Shown: positions 35,695 to 45,494 of the stretch, piece after piece
Position numbering within the stretch: position 1 is the stretch's first letter
Layout of the letters: each line of letters starts with the position of its first letter
Made by a program: the position numbers and the translations under genes
Source: Mesorhizobium sp. NZP2298
Lineage (GTDB): Bacteria; Pseudomonadota; Alphaproteobacteria; Rhizobiales; Rhizobiaceae
Direction: 5' to 3'
NCBI RefSeq assembly: GCF_013170825.1
Contig: NZ_CP033365.1
Location: 5,034,001 to 5,098,000, forward strand
Length of the DNA stretch: 64,000 nt
Notes under the pieces: generated by a model
Database searches by the model: none
Told to the model about the DNA's origin: nothing
What the model saw: the letters and a program-made list of their open reading frames with translations, nothing else

Positions 35695-36657
35695 CTAACG
35701 CCGATAGAAATCCAGCCGCTGTTGCAATGCCTGCGGCGAAAACAGCCGCTCGACGGTCTGCCGCGCTTTGTGGCCCACGTTAGCCCGCAGCGCTGGATCG
35801 GCCTTGAGCTCGGCCAGGATTTGCGCCGCCTGTTGCGTCGTCTCAAAGAGAAAACCGTTTTCGCCATGAATGATATGGTCGGCGTAGCCGCCATGCGAAT
35901 GGCAGACCACGGGCAAACCGCAGGCCATCGCCTCGAACACCACGCGGCCGAAGGTCTCCACATGCGAGCCGGTGCGGTAGTAGAACACGTCGAGCGTCGG
36001 CAAGAATTGTTCGGCGGCAAACTGGCCTTGCGGCAGGAGTTCCAGTTGCGGGTGTGGCGTAAGCTTGTCCTTGAGCGGCGTCCCGCCCTGGATCCGCACC
36101 GCAACGCCATCGGCCAGCAATGCCTCATAAAGCGCCGCATCGTCGGCATGATGTTTGTCCGCCGTGTCACGGCTCAGCCGGCCCACCGTGAACGGCCGAT
36201 CCGACCTTGCCGGCCATGGTGAGAAACGCTCGATATCGATTGGCGACGGATGCACGACGCCTTCGACCTGCAGCATGCGCTTCTGAAAATCGGAGATCAG
36301 CACCAGTTCGGCGTCGGGCCAGCCCAGCAGGCGCGGCATGCCGGTCGTCAGCGCGATGATTTTTGGGTGAAAGGTGTTGAAGACATAGATCAGCCGGCGT
36401 GGTCGCCGGATCAGGTAAGGCCAGATTTTGTTGCGCCAATGCGCGCCGAGGAAGACGTAGGTGCCGCCGTCCGGCATGTCGCGCTTTGTCGGCGAGACGC
36501 GGTGAATCGGAAATTGCCGCATCAGTTCGTCGGACACGCGCGAAGAGGTTGCCCAAAGACGCACCTGCTGGTCGGCGCTCAACAGCCGGTACAGGTCGAG
36601 GGTCTCGCGCTCGCTACCGCCAAACGGGTTTTGAAAACCGTTGAAGAGATGAATCAT
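35695..36657 (-). CDS. Glycosyltransferase, GT4-like
   Basis: A 320-residue protein from the ATG at 36657; a TTG farther upstream (36792) would extend it by 45 residues. The N-terminal domain begins MIHLFNGFQNPFGGSERE with the acceptor-binding Gly loop. The C-terminal donor domain has HVETFGRVVFEAMACGLPVV (E-x7-E of GT-B enzymes) and HIIHGENGFLFETT. It probably transfers a sugar to a surface polysaccharide or glycolipid. No partner biosynthesis genes are adjacent. Confidence 0.85.
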   Translation of the reverse strand: MIHLFNGFQNPFGGSERETLDLYRLLSADQQVRLWATSSRVSDELMRQFPIHRVSPTKRDMPDGGTYVFLGAHWRNKIWPYLIRRPRRLIYVFNTFHPKIIALTTGMPRLLGWPDAELVLISDFQKRMLQVEGVVHPSPIDIERFSPWPARSDRPFTVGRLSRDTADKHHADDAALYEALLADGVAVRIQGGTPLKDKLTPHPQLELLPQGQFAAEQFLPTLDVFYYRTGSHVETFGRVVFEAMACGLPVVCHSHGGYADHIIHGENGFLFETTQQAAQILAELKADPALRANVGHKARQTVERLFSPQALQQRLDFYRR

Positions 36658-36872
36658 GATCGCCGCGCTTGCCTGGCCTTGCCCGGGGCCATCCCGCCAC
36701 TCGTTCGCCGGCACCGAAAGGTCGCGACTGCGCCAGCGGGCCGGAAGACCGAGGAGATCAAGAAAAGCATAAATGTCTCTGGCGATGCCCAATACATCAC
36801 CTTAGCCGGAGGAAGCATACCGACAAGAAGGCGTCAAGGAAGCGGCCGCCTTCATGCGCTGCAAGGCTGCCT

Positions 36873-37661
36873 TCAATGCACCGTGGTGGCGCTGGGCTGA
36901 GACACCAGGGCGGCTTCCGCCGGGTCAAAACTGACCTGGTCGCGTCCATTCGACTTGGCGGCATAGAGCCGCCTGTCGGCGGCGGAGAAAATCGCCTCGT
37001 AGGTCGTCGGCCCGCTGAAGCTGGTGCCGCCGATCGAGACGGAAAGCGGACAGGCGCGGCCGCCGGGCGAAAAATCCATTTCGCGAATGCGCCGGCGGAT
37101 GCTTTCGGCAACCAGCCAGGATTGCGAGGGGTCGACACCGGGAAGAAACACGCCAAACTCCTCGCCCCCGATGCGGCCGACGATATCACTGCCGCGCAAT
37201 TGCCCCTTGATCGCCTGCGCGATCAGCTTGAGCGCCTGGTCGCCGCAGTCATGGCCGAGCCGGTCGTTGATCGACTTGAAATGGTCGGCGTCGATGATCA
37301 GCAGCGCGCCGGAACGGGCATGCTCCTGCTTGCGGGTCTCCTCGAGATAAGCCTCGACCAGCATCGAGAAGGCGCCGCGGTTCAGCACCGCCGTAAGACT
37401 GTCGGTCGCGGCGATGACGCTGAGTTCGCGTTGGGCTATGGCCAGTTGGCGGATCTTCCACATGAGAAGAAACAGAAACGTGCCGCCCAGCCCCAAGGGA
37501 AGAAGCAGGTCCGTCAGTTGCGCGCGCCAGACAGCGTCGGACGACAGATAGGGGAAATTGAACGAATCAACAAAAAACGCCACGGCAATGAAGAATGCCG
37601 TGCCGGCCGCGGTGACAGCGATCACCCTGCCCCAGCTGGTCGGCGACAGGTCGAGCTTCAT
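36873..37661 (-). CDS. Membrane-bound diguanylate cyclase (GGDEF)
   Basis: A 262-residue protein. Two N-terminal membrane helices lie at about residues 11-32 and 48-68 with a short periplasmic loop (VDSFNFPYLSSDAVWR). The GGDEF domain starts near residue 85 (ATDSLTAVLNRGAF) and has the active GGEEF motif. An RxxD inhibitory site (RGSD) lies exactly five residues before it, so product inhibition is expected. It makes cyclic di-GMP. The short periplasmic loop argues against a large sensor domain. Confidence 0.92.
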   Translation of the reverse strand: MKLDLSPTSWGRVIAVTAAGTAFFIAVAFFVDSFNFPYLSSDAVWRAQLTDLLLPLGLGGTFLFLLMWKIRQLAIAQRELSVIAATDSLTAVLNRGAFSMLVEAYLEETRKQEHARSGALLIIDADHFKSINDRLGHDCGDQALKLIAQAIKGQLRGSDIVGRIGGEEFGVFLPGVDPSQSWLVAESIRRRIREMDFSPGGRACPLSVSIGGTSFSGPTTYEAIFSAADRRLYAAKSNGRDQVSFDPAEAALVSQPSATTVH

Positions 37662-37837
37662 CCCATTCCACTCCGTTAGCCGCCTCTACTATGACGTGCC
37701 AACGCAAACAAAATGATAAGACTTTCCCTTCAATTCGAGATCAGTGAGCCGGAGCACGCCCGCCCATCGGTGGTCGTGCTCCGGCGGTGAAAGCAGTTCG
37801 GTGCTTAAATTTCGCGCGATGCGGGAATTCCCCAACG

Positions 37838-38059
37838 TCAACGGCCGGGCGCCGGTCGACTCGCCTCCACAACGAAGGATGCGGCGATCAGGTCGTCGGC
37901 ATCCAGTCGTAGCGAGCCGTCGCCTGCTCCCATGATGGCGGCGACCTTGTGGAAGGTCTTCATCTCATAGTCGGAAATTTCGGCATCCTGCATTCTGGCC
38001 TTGAGTTCAGCGATACGCCGCCCCAAGGCGGGGGACGTTCCAATTTCTCGTTTCGACAT
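37838..38059 (-). CDS. Small conserved hypothetical protein
   Basis: A 73-residue protein with an N-terminal amphipathic helix (ALGRRIAELKARMQDAEIS) and a Gly-containing turn before DADDLIAASFVVE. No signal peptide. The ribosome site is AGGAGA, 12 bases upstream of the ATG. No family recognised; the first half could form a coiled coil. Confidence 0.55.
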   Translation of the reverse strand: MSKREIGTSPALGRRIAELKARMQDAEISDYEMKTFHKVAAIMGAGDGSLRLDADDLIAASFVVEASRPAPGR

Positions 38060-38232
38060 GGCCTGGCTTCTCCTCCCCCAACCCGCACTTGTTTTGCCCC
38101 GCCCATTCGCTGGCCCCCACATTGCCTTTTTATGAGGTTCCGCGAATACAAGGCCCCGAACGCCTCATGGGGCCTAAGGTTCCAATCTCGGCAGATCACG
38201 AAATAATTCCGGATCGCCCGTCGAGCTTTGCC

Positions 38233-38502
38233 TTATTGCGCGGTCATCGCCACTATCGTCGTACTTGAGTTCCGCGCCTCCACCCGCTCCAGGCATCGAC
38301 CCGGAATATTCGGCCATGTCGCGGTGGCGCACTCCTTGTCAGCGACCGCAACGGGCTCGCTATGCCGCACGGCGGCCGCTTGCGTCGCCGTGGACGCGAA
38401 AAGAACCGTCTGGGTTATCAGAGCCGAGAAAACGGCAACCTGGAACAACACGGCGGCGAAGGCGATCTTCTTGAGCATGCGAGGCAACGTGCTGGCGGGC
38501 AT
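38233..38502 (-). CDS. Small secreted hypothetical protein
   Basis: Up to 89 residues from an ATG at 38502; an ATG at 38478 (MLKKIAFAAVLFQVAV) fits a signal peptide better. The hydrophobic segment ends near FASTATQAAA, a likely signal peptidase site. The mature part (ECATATWPNIPGRCLE) has two Cys that could pair. Function unknown; the TATWP-x-IP-x-RCL pattern recurs in small rhizobial exported proteins, as I recall. Confidence 0.6.
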   Translation of the reverse strand: MPASTLPRMLKKIAFAAVLFQVAVFSALITQTVLFASTATQAAAVRHSEPVAVADKECATATWPNIPGRCLERVEARNSSTTIVAMTAQ

Positions 38503-38628
38503 CAGGTTCCCGCAGACTGCACCGTCATTCACCGCATGGAAAAGAACCCATGAGGAACGAAATCTGCAAAACGACCAATTTCGGTTGGTTTCCGGCTCGC
38601 AATATAGTATCTAACTACTTGAAAAGAT

Positions 38629-38705
38629 TGGCGATCCCGACAGGATTCGAACCTGTGACCATCGGCTTAGAAGGCCGGTGCTCTATCCAGCTGAGCTACG
38701 GGACC
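38629..38705 (-). tRNA. tRNA-Arg, anticodon TCT
   Basis: Read leftward from 38705: acceptor GGTCCCG pairs with CGGGATC (one G-U). The D arm GCTC/GAGC, anticodon loop CTTCTAA with TCT, T loop TTCGAAT and an encoded CCA end are all present. It reads AGA/AGG arginine codons, which are rare in this GC-rich genome. Confidence 0.96.
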
Positions 38706-38754
38706 GCTGGGCCGGCCAAAAGGGACCGGGTGGATATCTGGCGCTGGCTGCCGT

Positions 38755-39060
38755 TCAATGCGTCCAGGGCGTCCTGCGGTCATAGCGGAAATTTTCCGCA
38801 TAGGAAATCTGGCGGCGCTTGGTCTCTTTCGGCTCCTCGACACGGAAGGCAAGCCCTTCCTTTTCGGCGTAAGCCACGGCCTCTTCCCGCGTGTCGAAGG
38901 TGAGCCTGATCTGGCTTCTCATATCCCCAGAGGTCGTATAGCCCATCAGGGGATCGATCTTCTTGCGCATCTCGGGATCGAATTCCAGCACCCAGTGGCC
39001 GGTCTTGGCCTTACCGGACTGCATCGCGGTTTTGGCTGGGCTGAAAATGCGCGCGGACAT
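38755..39060 (-). CDS. Complex I NDUFS4-like accessory protein
   Basis: A 101-residue protein beginning MSARIFSPAKTAMQSGKAKT. Key segments WVLEFDP and GYTTSGDMRSQIRLTFDT, then EEAVAYAEKEGLAFRVEEP match the ETC complex I (NDUFS4/AQDQ) family. In alphaproteobacteria it is an accessory subunit of NADH dehydrogenase that helps stabilise the peripheral arm. The ATG at 39060 follows GAGGTGG. It lies between the two tRNA genes. Confidence 0.9.
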   Translation of the reverse strand: MSARIFSPAKTAMQSGKAKTGHWVLEFDPEMRKKIDPLMGYTTSGDMRSQIRLTFDTREEAVAYAEKEGLAFRVEEPKETKRRQISYAENFRYDRRTPWTH

Positions 39061-39184
39061 GGCCACCTCATTGTTATGCAAGGCGGCATCGCCGCCCTTT
39101 GCCCGTCATTACTGCGCAATGCGCATGGCGGCAAGGTTTTTGCACTTGCCATATAGCACCGAAATGAATAGGCAACAGACCGTT

Positions 39185-39261
<77 letters not shown>

Positions 39262-39739
39262 TCCCTTTCGAAAAAGGCTGTATCGATAGCCATTGGCGTG
39301 ATCGCATGGCCATCTTTGGTCGCCTCCGGCCGTGGCCTTGCTGCGACGGTTTTCCGGTGCGAATCTGAAGACGGCAACGGGAGCACTTCAAAAATGGCGG
39401 GAAACGACAGGCCGTGGCGGTCAGAATGGTCGCGGCCGGGCACAGGTGATCGCTCGGTGCATTTGAAGGTAAGCTCGCCGGGCGAGAACCCCAACAACCT
39501 CATTCCCGGCGAGCCTACAACCTGATTTGGAACGCAATCAGGACCGGGGTCAGCCGGCAACCTCGCGCTGCAAGAAGGATGCCAGATGTTATTTCCCAAA
39601 ATGGGACAGGCTTCGCGTTCGCTGACCGCCTGAAAACCGAGTCACCCAGAGCGCGTTGCGTCAAAACAGATCGATGCGGCCCGCTCCATGTCCCTGTTTG
39701 TGCACGTCGTGTCCTGAGGGCACCCCTGGGCGACATCCG
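39262..39739. other. Non-coding region after tRNA-Pro
   Basis: About 480 bases with no supported gene. It contains a perfect 10-bp inverted repeat GCTCGCCGGG (39473-39482) / CCCGGCGAGC (39505-39514) and a smaller CCTGAT/ATCAGG pair (39521-39542). No T-run follows either. No integrase or att-like duplication of the tRNA end is seen. Confidence 0.4.
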
Positions 39740-40444
39740 TCAAATCTCGAACGCGCCCTGCCCCTCGTCCATGGCGCTGACCGCTTCCGCCGCCAGCGCC
39801 CGCGTGATCGGCGTCTTGCGCTCGAGCGCGGTGCGGTCCAGCCGCTCCACCACGCGCATGGCGGTCGCCAGTGAGCGCTCGATGCGCCGCACCAGATACT
39901 GCACGACATGCGGCTCGACCTCGACTTGGCGGTCGGCGAACAGCTTGGTTATGACGCCGGCGAGCAGGAGATCATCGGGCTCGTGGATTTCGACCGTCGC
40001 CGCCGCTTTCAGCCGCGAGGCAAGATCGGGCAGGGAAACACCCCAGGCCGACGGAAAACGGCGCGCCGTCAACAGCAGCGTCGAGCCGGCGCCACGCACC
40101 GCATTGATCAGATGGAACAGGCCTTGTTCGTCGATCGCGCCTGTATCGACATCGTCGATCAGCACCGGCCGGGCGCCAAGGTTTGCGATGCTGTCGCCAA
40201 TGCGCCCGGCATTCACGGCCACCGCGTTGGCACGCGAGCGCCAGATGGCAGCCAGATGCGTCTTCCCGGACCCGGCGGGACCTGCCAGCACCACCACCGG
40301 CGCGGGCCAGTCCGGCCAACGGTCGACCAGCGCCGCCGCCTGGTTGTTGGTGCCGGAGACGACAAGTTCGTCGCGCGAATAGCCGGTGCCGTGGCCGAGA
40401 TCGAGCGGCAGCTGGCGCGGCGGATCGGTTCGCTGAGCGGTCAC
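39740..40444 (-). CDS. hdaA: HdaA/DnaA-like replication regulator
   Basis: A 234-residue AAA+ protein homologous to the ATPase domain of DnaA. It has the N-terminal QLPLDLGH clamp-binding-type motif, Walker A VLAGPAGSGKTHLA and sensor regions (LIDDVDTGAIDEQGLF and LLLTARRFPSAW). It lacks the DnaA C-terminal DNA-binding domain. HdaA promotes DnaA-ATP hydrolysis with the sliding clamp and prevents over-initiation. The GTG at 40444 lies one base after the permease stop. Confidence 0.9.
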   Translation of the reverse strand: MTAQRTDPPRQLPLDLGHGTGYSRDELVVSGTNNQAAALVDRWPDWPAPVVVLAGPAGSGKTHLAAIWRSRANAVAVNAGRIGDSIANLGARPVLIDDVDTGAIDEQGLFHLINAVRGAGSTLLLTARRFPSAWGVSLPDLASRLKAAATVEIHEPDDLLLAGVITKLFADRQVEVEPHVVQYLVRRIERSLATAMRVVERLDRTALERKTPITRALAAEAVSAMDEGQGAFEI

Positions 40445-40445
40445 T

Positions 40446-41648
40446 TCAGCGACGCGGCTGCGTGCGGTGGCCGCCGCCGCGATCGGCCGGCAGCGGCGGC
40501 AAGGCCTCTGTCGCGCGACCCTTGTAGAGCGGCGATTCGAGATAGCGGGCGATGGCAAAGCGAACCAGAACCGCGACGGCCGCGGAAGCCGGAACGGCAA
40601 TCAGCAGGCCGACAAAGCCGAACAGCGCGCTGAAGGCGAACAGCGCGAACATCAGCCATACCGGATGCAGGCCGACGCTTTTGCCGACCAGCCTGGGCTG
40701 CAGGATGTTGCCCTCGATGAACTGGCCGATGAAGAAGACCACAGCGACAGCGACGATCATCGTCCAATCCGGCCAGAACTGGACGAAGGCGACGCCGACG
40801 GCCAGCACCAGCCCGGTCAGCGAGCCGACATAGGGGATGAAGGAGATCAGCCCGGCGAACAGGCCGATGAGGATCGCAAAATTCAGCCCGGTCAGCGTCA
40901 GGCCGGTGGCGTACATGGCGCCCAGCACCAGACAGAGCGTGCCCTGGCCGCGCACGAAGCCGGCGGTCGCGGTGTTGATGTCACGCGCGATGGCGCGCAC
41001 GGTCGCGACGTTGTCACGCGGCACCCAGCTGTCAATGACGGCCACCATGCGGTCCCAGTCGAGCAGCATGTAGAAGGCAACGACCGGCGTCACCACGAAC
41101 AGGCTGACCACCGAGACCAGTGCCATGCCGGAACTCCACAGCGAAGTGAATACGGTGGTGACCAGGCCGAAGCCCGAGGTCAGCAGGGAATTCAGCCCGT
41201 CACGCAAGCCATTGGCATTGACGCCGAATTTCCGCTCCAGCCATTTCGGATCAAAGGAGGTGATCAGGCTCTGCAGCCGGGTGAGATATTCCGGCAGCTT
41301 GCCGGCGAAATCGGCCATCTGCGTCGCCAGCACCGGAATGAGGATGACGAAGGCCAGCACCAGCACGATGAGGAAGGTGATGAGGATGACCACCGTCGCC
41401 ATGAGGCGGGACAGGCCGAGCCGCTGCAGCCGGTCGGCGACAGGGTCGAGGAAATAGGCAAGCACCATTCCGGCGACGAAAGGCAACAGGATGGCGCTGA
41501 AGACATAGAGGAAAAGCGCCAGGATCGCCGCGCCGGCCAGCCAGAAGAAGATCTGGCGGCGGAACGCGGAGGACGCGGCAAGATCGGCAGGCGCGCCCTC
41601 GATCACTGCCGCTTCTTTCTCAGACGTCCGGATTGGAGCTTTCGCCAT
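40446..41648 (-). CDS. AI-2E/PerM-family permease
   Basis: A 400-residue membrane protein with about seven to eight helices: [20 protein letters not shown] at the N-terminus, then [40 protein letters not shown] and [20 protein letters not shown]. These match the AI-2E exporter/PerM pattern. Real substrates of most members are unknown. It overlaps the upstream phosphatidyltransferase gene by 29 bases and is coupled to hdaA, a neighbourhood seen in other alphaproteobacteria. Confidence 0.9.
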   Translation of the reverse strand: MAKAPIRTSEKEAAVIEGAPADLAASSAFRRQIFFWLAGAAILALFLYVFSAILLPFVAGMVLAYFLDPVADRLQRLGLSRLMATVVILITFLIVLVLAFVILIPVLATQMADFAGKLPEYLTRLQSLITSFDPKWLERKFGVNANGLRDGLNSLLTSGFGLVTTVFTSLWSSGMALVSVVSLFVVTPVVAFYMLLDWDRMVAVIDSWVPRDNVATVRAIARDINTATAGFVRGQGTLCLVLGAMYATGLTLTGLNFAILIGLFAGLISFIPYVGSLTGLVLAVGVAFVQFWPDWTMIVAVAVVFFIGQFIEGNILQPRLVGKSVGLHPVWLMFALFAFSALFGFVGLLIAVPASAAVAVLVRFAIARYLESPLYKGRATEALPPLPADRGGGHRTQPRR

Positions 41649-42177
41649 AGCCGCTCATATGCCTCAGCCAAGCCACGAGATAGGCTGCGGCCGAAGCCAC
41701 GGTCAAGACCCCGGACAGCAATATGAGGGCCTGCCGCAGAGGGTCGAGGCGCACGGCAAAGGCGAGTTCGCCCAGCACAACCGCCGCCAGCACGATCTGG
41801 ATGGCGGTATTGGCCTTCGATACCAGAAACGGCTTTATCTCGACGGGATGAGCCATCACCGTGGACAACAGGATCGCGCAGACAATCAGCGCATCGCGCG
41901 CTACCACGGTGACGACCAGCCACAGCGGCAACTGCCCGGTGAAGCCCATGACGACGAACACCGAAACCAGAAGCAGCTTGTCGGCCATCGGATCGAGATA
42001 CGCACCAAGCCTGGACTGCTGGTTGAAACGGCGTGCGATAAAGCCATCGACACCATCCGATACGCCGGCAATGACGAAGCCGGCAAAGGCCCAGTCCCAG
42101 CGCGACTGCAGCATGGCCAGCACCACGGCAGGCACCAGAACAAGGCGCAGGATGCTGATCAGGTTGGGGATGGTCAA
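41620..42177 (-). CDS. CDP-alcohol phosphatidyltransferase
   Basis: A 185-residue membrane enzyme from a TTG at 42177, which gives the usual [16 protein letters not shown] start; the frame is open to a TTG at 42258. The active site D-G-x2-A-R-x8-G-x3-D-x3-D reads [20 protein letters not shown] then MADK. It transfers a phosphatidyl group from CDP-diacylglycerol to an alcohol; a PgsA-like phosphatidylglycerophosphate synthase or cardiolipin-type role is likely. It overlaps the permease start. Confidence 0.85.
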   Translation of the reverse strand: MTIPNLISILRLVLVPAVVLAMLQSRWDWAFAGFVIAGVSDGVDGFIARRFNQQSRLGAYLDPMADKLLLVSVFVVMGFTGQLPLWLVVTVVARDALIVCAILLSTVMAHPVEIKPFLVSKANTAIQIVLAAVVLGELAFAVRLDPLRQALILLSGVLTVASAAAYLVAWLRHMSGYGESSNPDV

Positions 42178-42387
42178 CGTGTTGTCCCGCCATATTCTCT
42201 TTTCCGGATAGATGAGGGAGTTGGAAGGGCGACACAAGGGAGAAGCAGTCCGTTCCAAGCGCGGGCGCCATGCGGGATGCCAGGCTATCCACGTTTTTGT
42301 CAGGCCAAATGGCGCTCGGTTCCGCCGTTATCCTTGCGGACCGAAACCGTTCATGCGAAGAGCCCGCAAACGAGCAGGAAAATTGTG

Positions 42388-43497
42388 ATGAGCAAGCGCG
42401 AAACTGGCCAGCACAAAACGGGCCAGTCAAAAACGAGCAAGCGCAGGAACGGGCTCACTTATGCCGAGGCCGGTGTCGATATCGATGCCGGCAATCTCAT
42501 GGTCGAGAAGATCAAGCCGCTGGTGCGCGCCACGCGCCGGCCGGGCGCGGATGGCGAGATCGGCGGTTTCGGCGGCCTGTTCGATCTCAAGGCCGCCGGT
42601 TTCACCGATCCGGTGCTGGTCGCCGCCAATGACGGTGTCGGTACCAAGCTCAAGATCGCCATCGATGCCGGTAAGCACGACACGATCGGCATCGACCTCG
42701 TCGCCATGTGCGTCAACGACATCGTCGTGCAGGGCGCGGAACCGCTGTTCTTCCTCGATTATTTCGCCACCGGCAAGCTCGACCCCGACCAGGGCGCGGC
42801 GATCGTCGGCGGCATTGCCGAAGGTTGCCGTCAGGCCGGCTGCGCGCTGATCGGCGGCGAGACAGCGGAAATGCCAGGCATGTATCACGGCAAGGATTAT
42901 GACCTCGCCGGATTTGCCGTGGGCGCGGCCGAACGTGGCCAGCTTTTGCCCACGGACGACATTGTCGAAGGCGATGTGCTGCTCGGCCTCGCCTCCTCCG
43001 GCCTGCATTCGAACGGTTTCTCGCTGGTGCGCCGCATCGTGGCCGCCAGCGGCCTGGCGTGGAGCGATCCGGCACCATTCAACGACGAGGCGACGCTGGC
43101 CGAAGCGCTGCTCGAGCCGACCCGCATCTATGTCAAATCGATCCTCAAGGCCATCCGCAACACGCATGGCATCAAGGCGCTGGCCCACATCACCGGTGGC
43201 GGCTTTCCGGAAAACATTCCGCGCGTGCTGCCCAAGGACTTTTCGGCCGAACTCGATCTCGAAGCGATCGACGTCCCGCCGGTGTTCTCATGGCTCGCCA
43301 AGACCGGCGGCGTGGCGCCGGAAGAGATGATGCGCACCTTCAATTGCGGCGTTGGCATGATCCTGGCGGTCGCGTCCGGTCAGGCGGCGCAGGTCGCCGC
43401 CGTGCTGCAGGAAGCCGGCGAGACGGTGACGCCGATCGGCCGCATCGTGCCGCGCCGCGATGCCGGCGTCATCTATCGGGGCTCGATCGGCCTATGA
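42388..43497 (+). CDS. purM: Phosphoribosylformylglycinamidine cyclo-ligase
   Basis: A 369-residue AIR synthase. It has [14 protein letters not shown], the ATP-binding [32 protein letters not shown] and [11 protein letters not shown] motifs in family order. It converts FGAM to aminoimidazole ribotide, step five of purine synthesis. The ATG at 42388 follows CAGGAAAA; a longer in-frame open stretch on the left covers the antisense of the phosphatidyltransferase gene. It is divergent from that gene and coupled to purN. Confidence 0.96.
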   Translation: MSKRETGQHKTGQSKTSKRRNGLTYAEAGVDIDAGNLMVEKIKPLVRATRRPGADGEIGGFGGLFDLKAAGFTDPVLVAANDGVGTKLKIAIDAGKHDTIGIDLVAMCVNDIVVQGAEPLFFLDYFATGKLDPDQGAAIVGGIAEGCRQAGCALIGGETAEMPGMYHGKDYDLAGFAVGAAERGQLLPTDDIVEGDVLLGLASSGLHSNGFSLVRRIVAASGLAWSDPAPFNDEATLAEALLEPTRIYVKSILKAIRNTHGIKALAHITGGGFPENIPRVLPKDFSAELDLEAIDVPPVFSWLAKTGGVAPEEMMRTFNCGVGMILAVASGQAAQVAAVLQEAGETVTPIGRIVPRRDAGVIYRGSIGL

Positions 43498-44201
43498 GCA
43501 GAAAACGCACAGTCGTCCTGATATCGGGGCGCGGCTCCAACATGACCGCGCTGATCGCCGCTGCCAGCGACCCGGCCTTCCCGGCCGAGATCGTCGGCGT
43601 CATCTCCGACAAGGCGGACGCCGCCGGCCTCGGCATCGCCAAGGCACGCGGCATCGCCACGCAGGTCATTACCCGCGCCGACCATGGCAGCAAGCAGGCG
43701 CACGACGTGGCGATCGACGCGGCGCTTGAGGCCTTCAATGCCGAGATCGTGGCGCTGGCAGGCTACATGCGCATCCTCACATCAGGCTTCGTCCAGAAAT
43801 GGCAGGGCCGCATGATCAACATCCACCCTGCCCTGCTGCCGGCGTTCAAGGGCCTCGACACCCATGCGCGCGCGCTGGCCACCGGCCTGCGCATCCACGG
43901 CTGCACCGTGCACTTCGTCACATCCGAGATGGATGACGGACCGATCATCGCGCAGGCGGCCGTGCCGGTGATGGTCGGCGACAATGCCGATACGCTGGCC
44001 GCCCGGGTGCTGAAGGCCGAACACCGGCTTTATCCGCTGGCGCTCGGGCTGGTCGCCGAGGGCAAGGCGCGCATGGAGGGCGGGCGCACGGTGCTTGCCC
44101 ACTTTGCCGATGACGCCGACAACGGCACCTCGGTGGTGATGGCGCCCGATCCGGTGCGCGAGGAAGCCGACCTGGAACATCTGGCGCGGATCACGCCCTG
44201 A
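43494..44201 (+). CDS. purN: Phosphoribosylglycinamide formyltransferase
   Basis: A 235-residue [14 protein letters not shown] at the N-terminus, the catalytic Asn-His in [14 protein letters not shown], and the Asp in [14 protein letters not shown] are present. It transfers a formyl group from 10-formyl-THF to GAR in purine synthesis. The ATG overlaps the purM stop (ATGA). Confidence 0.96.
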   Translation: MSRKRTVVLISGRGSNMTALIAAASDPAFPAEIVGVISDKADAAGLGIAKARGIATQVITRADHGSKQAHDVAIDAALEAFNAEIVALAGYMRILTSGFVQKWQGRMINIHPALLPAFKGLDTHARALATGLRIHGCTVHFVTSEMDDGPIIAQAAVPVMVGDNADTLAARVLKAEHRLYPLALGLVAEGKARMEGGRTVLAHFADDADNGTSVVMAPDPVREEADLEHLARITP

Positions 44202-44216
44202 GTCGAGAACGCGGCG

Positions 44217-44726
44217 ATGAGACAACTTCTTCTCCTGCGCCATGCCAAATCGAGTTGGGACGATCCTGATCTCGATGATTTCGACCGGCCGCTCGCCGAG
44301 CGTGGATTGAAGGCGGCGCGATCGATGGGCCGGGAGCTTGCGGCGCGCGACTGGCTGCCGGACCAGGTGCTGGTATCGTCGGCGCTGCGCACCCGAGACA
44401 CCTGGCGGCTGGTCGCCGCGGAGTTGCCGGCGCATCCACGGGTCGCGTTTGCCCAACCACTCTACGAAGCTTCGGCTGCTGATATTCTGGCCCAGATCCA
44501 TAAGGCCGACCCGTCGAGCGGCTGCCTGATGGTGGTTGGCCATAGTCCTGGACTGGAGGATCTGGCAAAACAACTCGCCGGTCCAGACTCGGAGGCCAAG
44601 GCGCGCAAGAGGATCGAGGAAAAGTATCCGACGGCGGCCCTTGCGCGCTTTGTCTTCGACGGCGACTGGTCCGCCCTGTTCTCCGCGCGGCTGACGCATT
44701 GCCTGCGCCCGAAGGATTTGGGCTAA
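44217..44726 (+). CDS. SixA-like histidine phosphatase
   Basis: A 169-residue phosphohistidine-type phosphatase: LLLRHAKSSWDDPDLDDFDR (RHG-like catalytic His with the SixA-typical K-S-x-W-D), SALRTRDTW (Arg) and VVGHSPGLEDLA (second His). SixA homologues dephosphorylate phosphohistidine on phosphotransfer proteins. It starts 15 bases after purN and may be co-transcribed with it. The physiological substrate is not known here. Confidence 0.88.
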   Translation: MRQLLLLRHAKSSWDDPDLDDFDRPLAERGLKAARSMGRELAARDWLPDQVLVSSALRTRDTWRLVAAELPAHPRVAFAQPLYEASAADILAQIHKADPSSGCLMVVGHSPGLEDLAKQLAGPDSEAKARKRIEEKYPTAALARFVFDGDWSALFSARLTHCLRPKDLG

Positions 44727-44741
44727 AAGCCTGTGCCGGGA

Positions 44742-44769
44742 GGATGCGGCGGACAAGTCCGCCGCATCC
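44742..44769. terminator. Terminator between the SixA and DUF680 genes
   Basis: A perfect 13-bp stem GGATGCGGCGGAC/GTCCGCCGCATCC with a 2-base loop lies between two convergent genes and may serve both strands. A-rich bases on the left of the stem are weak. Confidence 0.6.
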
Positions 44770-44775
44770 GAATTC

Positions 44776-45015
44776 TCAGTTGCCCCAGATGCCCTGGCCG
44801 GATTCCGGCCAGTCGGTGGTGGTCTTCATCGTGGTATCGGCTGCCTTGTGCCCGGCCATATCCGTGTTCTTGACCGCGCCGGTGACGGCATGATCGACGC
44901 CGGCAACCGAAGCAACCGGCTGATTGGCATTGTCGGAGCCAAAGTGGTCGCTGCCGGCAAAAGCGCCGCCGGTCGCAAAGAGAAGAGCGACGGCAACGAA
45001 AGCAATCTTGTTCAT
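44776..45015 (-). CDS. DUF680-like secreted protein A
   Basis: A 79-residue exported protein. Signal peptide MNKIAFVAVALLFATGGAFA is followed by GSDHFGSDNANQP, a variable middle with VDHAVTGAVK, and the C-terminal WPESGQGIWGN. It is one of four paralogues in a row, all sharing the GSD-x2-GS-x-N-x-NQP start. The family is restricted mostly to Mesorhizobium, as I recall, and has no known function. The ribosome site is AGGAGA. It is the most divergent copy in its signal peptide. Confidence 0.85.
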   Translation of the reverse strand: MNKIAFVAVALLFATGGAFAGSDHFGSDNANQPVASVAGVDHAVTGAVKNTDMAGHKAADTTMKTTTDWPESGQGIWGN

Positions 45016-45178
45016 TTCAATCTCCTGTTCATCCGTTGGGCGGCGTCTTGGGAGGACGGTTCCGCTGGGGATAAGACTCGGGGCCACCCGGTTTTATTCC
45101 TGGGGGTGGACGCTTTTTCTGCCGGATGCGAGGATTGGCTGGTCAAACCGATGTCACCTGCCCTGTCGCACAAGAAAC

Positions 45179-45207
45179 AAGAGCGGCGGGCCAGGCCCAC
45201 CGCTCTT
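45179..45207 (-). terminator. Terminator of DUF680 gene B
   Basis: Fourteen-base arms AAGAGCGGCGGGCC (45179-45192) and GGCCCACCGCTCTT (45194-45207) with one mismatch, followed on the minus strand by TTGTTTCTT. Nearly identical to the terminator at 45857. Confidence 0.82.
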
Positions 45208-45235
45208 TGTTATCGAAGCCTGCCCGAGCGTCGGC

Positions 45236-45469
45236 TCAGTTGCCCCAGATACCCTGGCCGGATTCCGGCTGGTTTGAATCGGGCGTCAGCTTGAAGCCGT
45301 GATGCTCGACCGGCTTGCGGATCGAAGCCGTGTGGCTGTGGTCAATATTGCCAGCGGGCGCGGTAATGGCCGGCTGGTTGACGTTGTCCGAGCCATAATG
45401 GTCGCTGCCGGCGAAGGCGCTGCCCGTGGCAACGAGGATGGCGGCGGCGGTAAGTGCGATCTTGGTCAT
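45236..45469 (-). CDS. DUF680-like secreted protein B
   Basis: A 77-residue exported protein with signal MTKIALTAAAILVATGSAFA and mature start GSDHYGSDNVNQP. The middle is NIDHSHTASIRK and the end SNQPESGQGIWGN. Its start region and the preceding 70 bases are almost identical to those of copy D, showing recent duplication of the leader and signal. It has its own terminator and so is probably monocistronic. Confidence 0.87.
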   Translation of the reverse strand: MTKIALTAAAILVATGSAFAGSDHYGSDNVNQPAITAPAGNIDHSHTASIRKPVEHHGFKLTPDSNQPESGQGIWGN

Positions 45470-45494
45470 TTTCTTTACTCCAGTATTTCCAGTT

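Noticed and set aside
41659..42387. N-terminal extension of PurM
   Set aside because: This portion is antisense to the phosphatidyltransferase; the ATG at 42388 gives a normal PurM.
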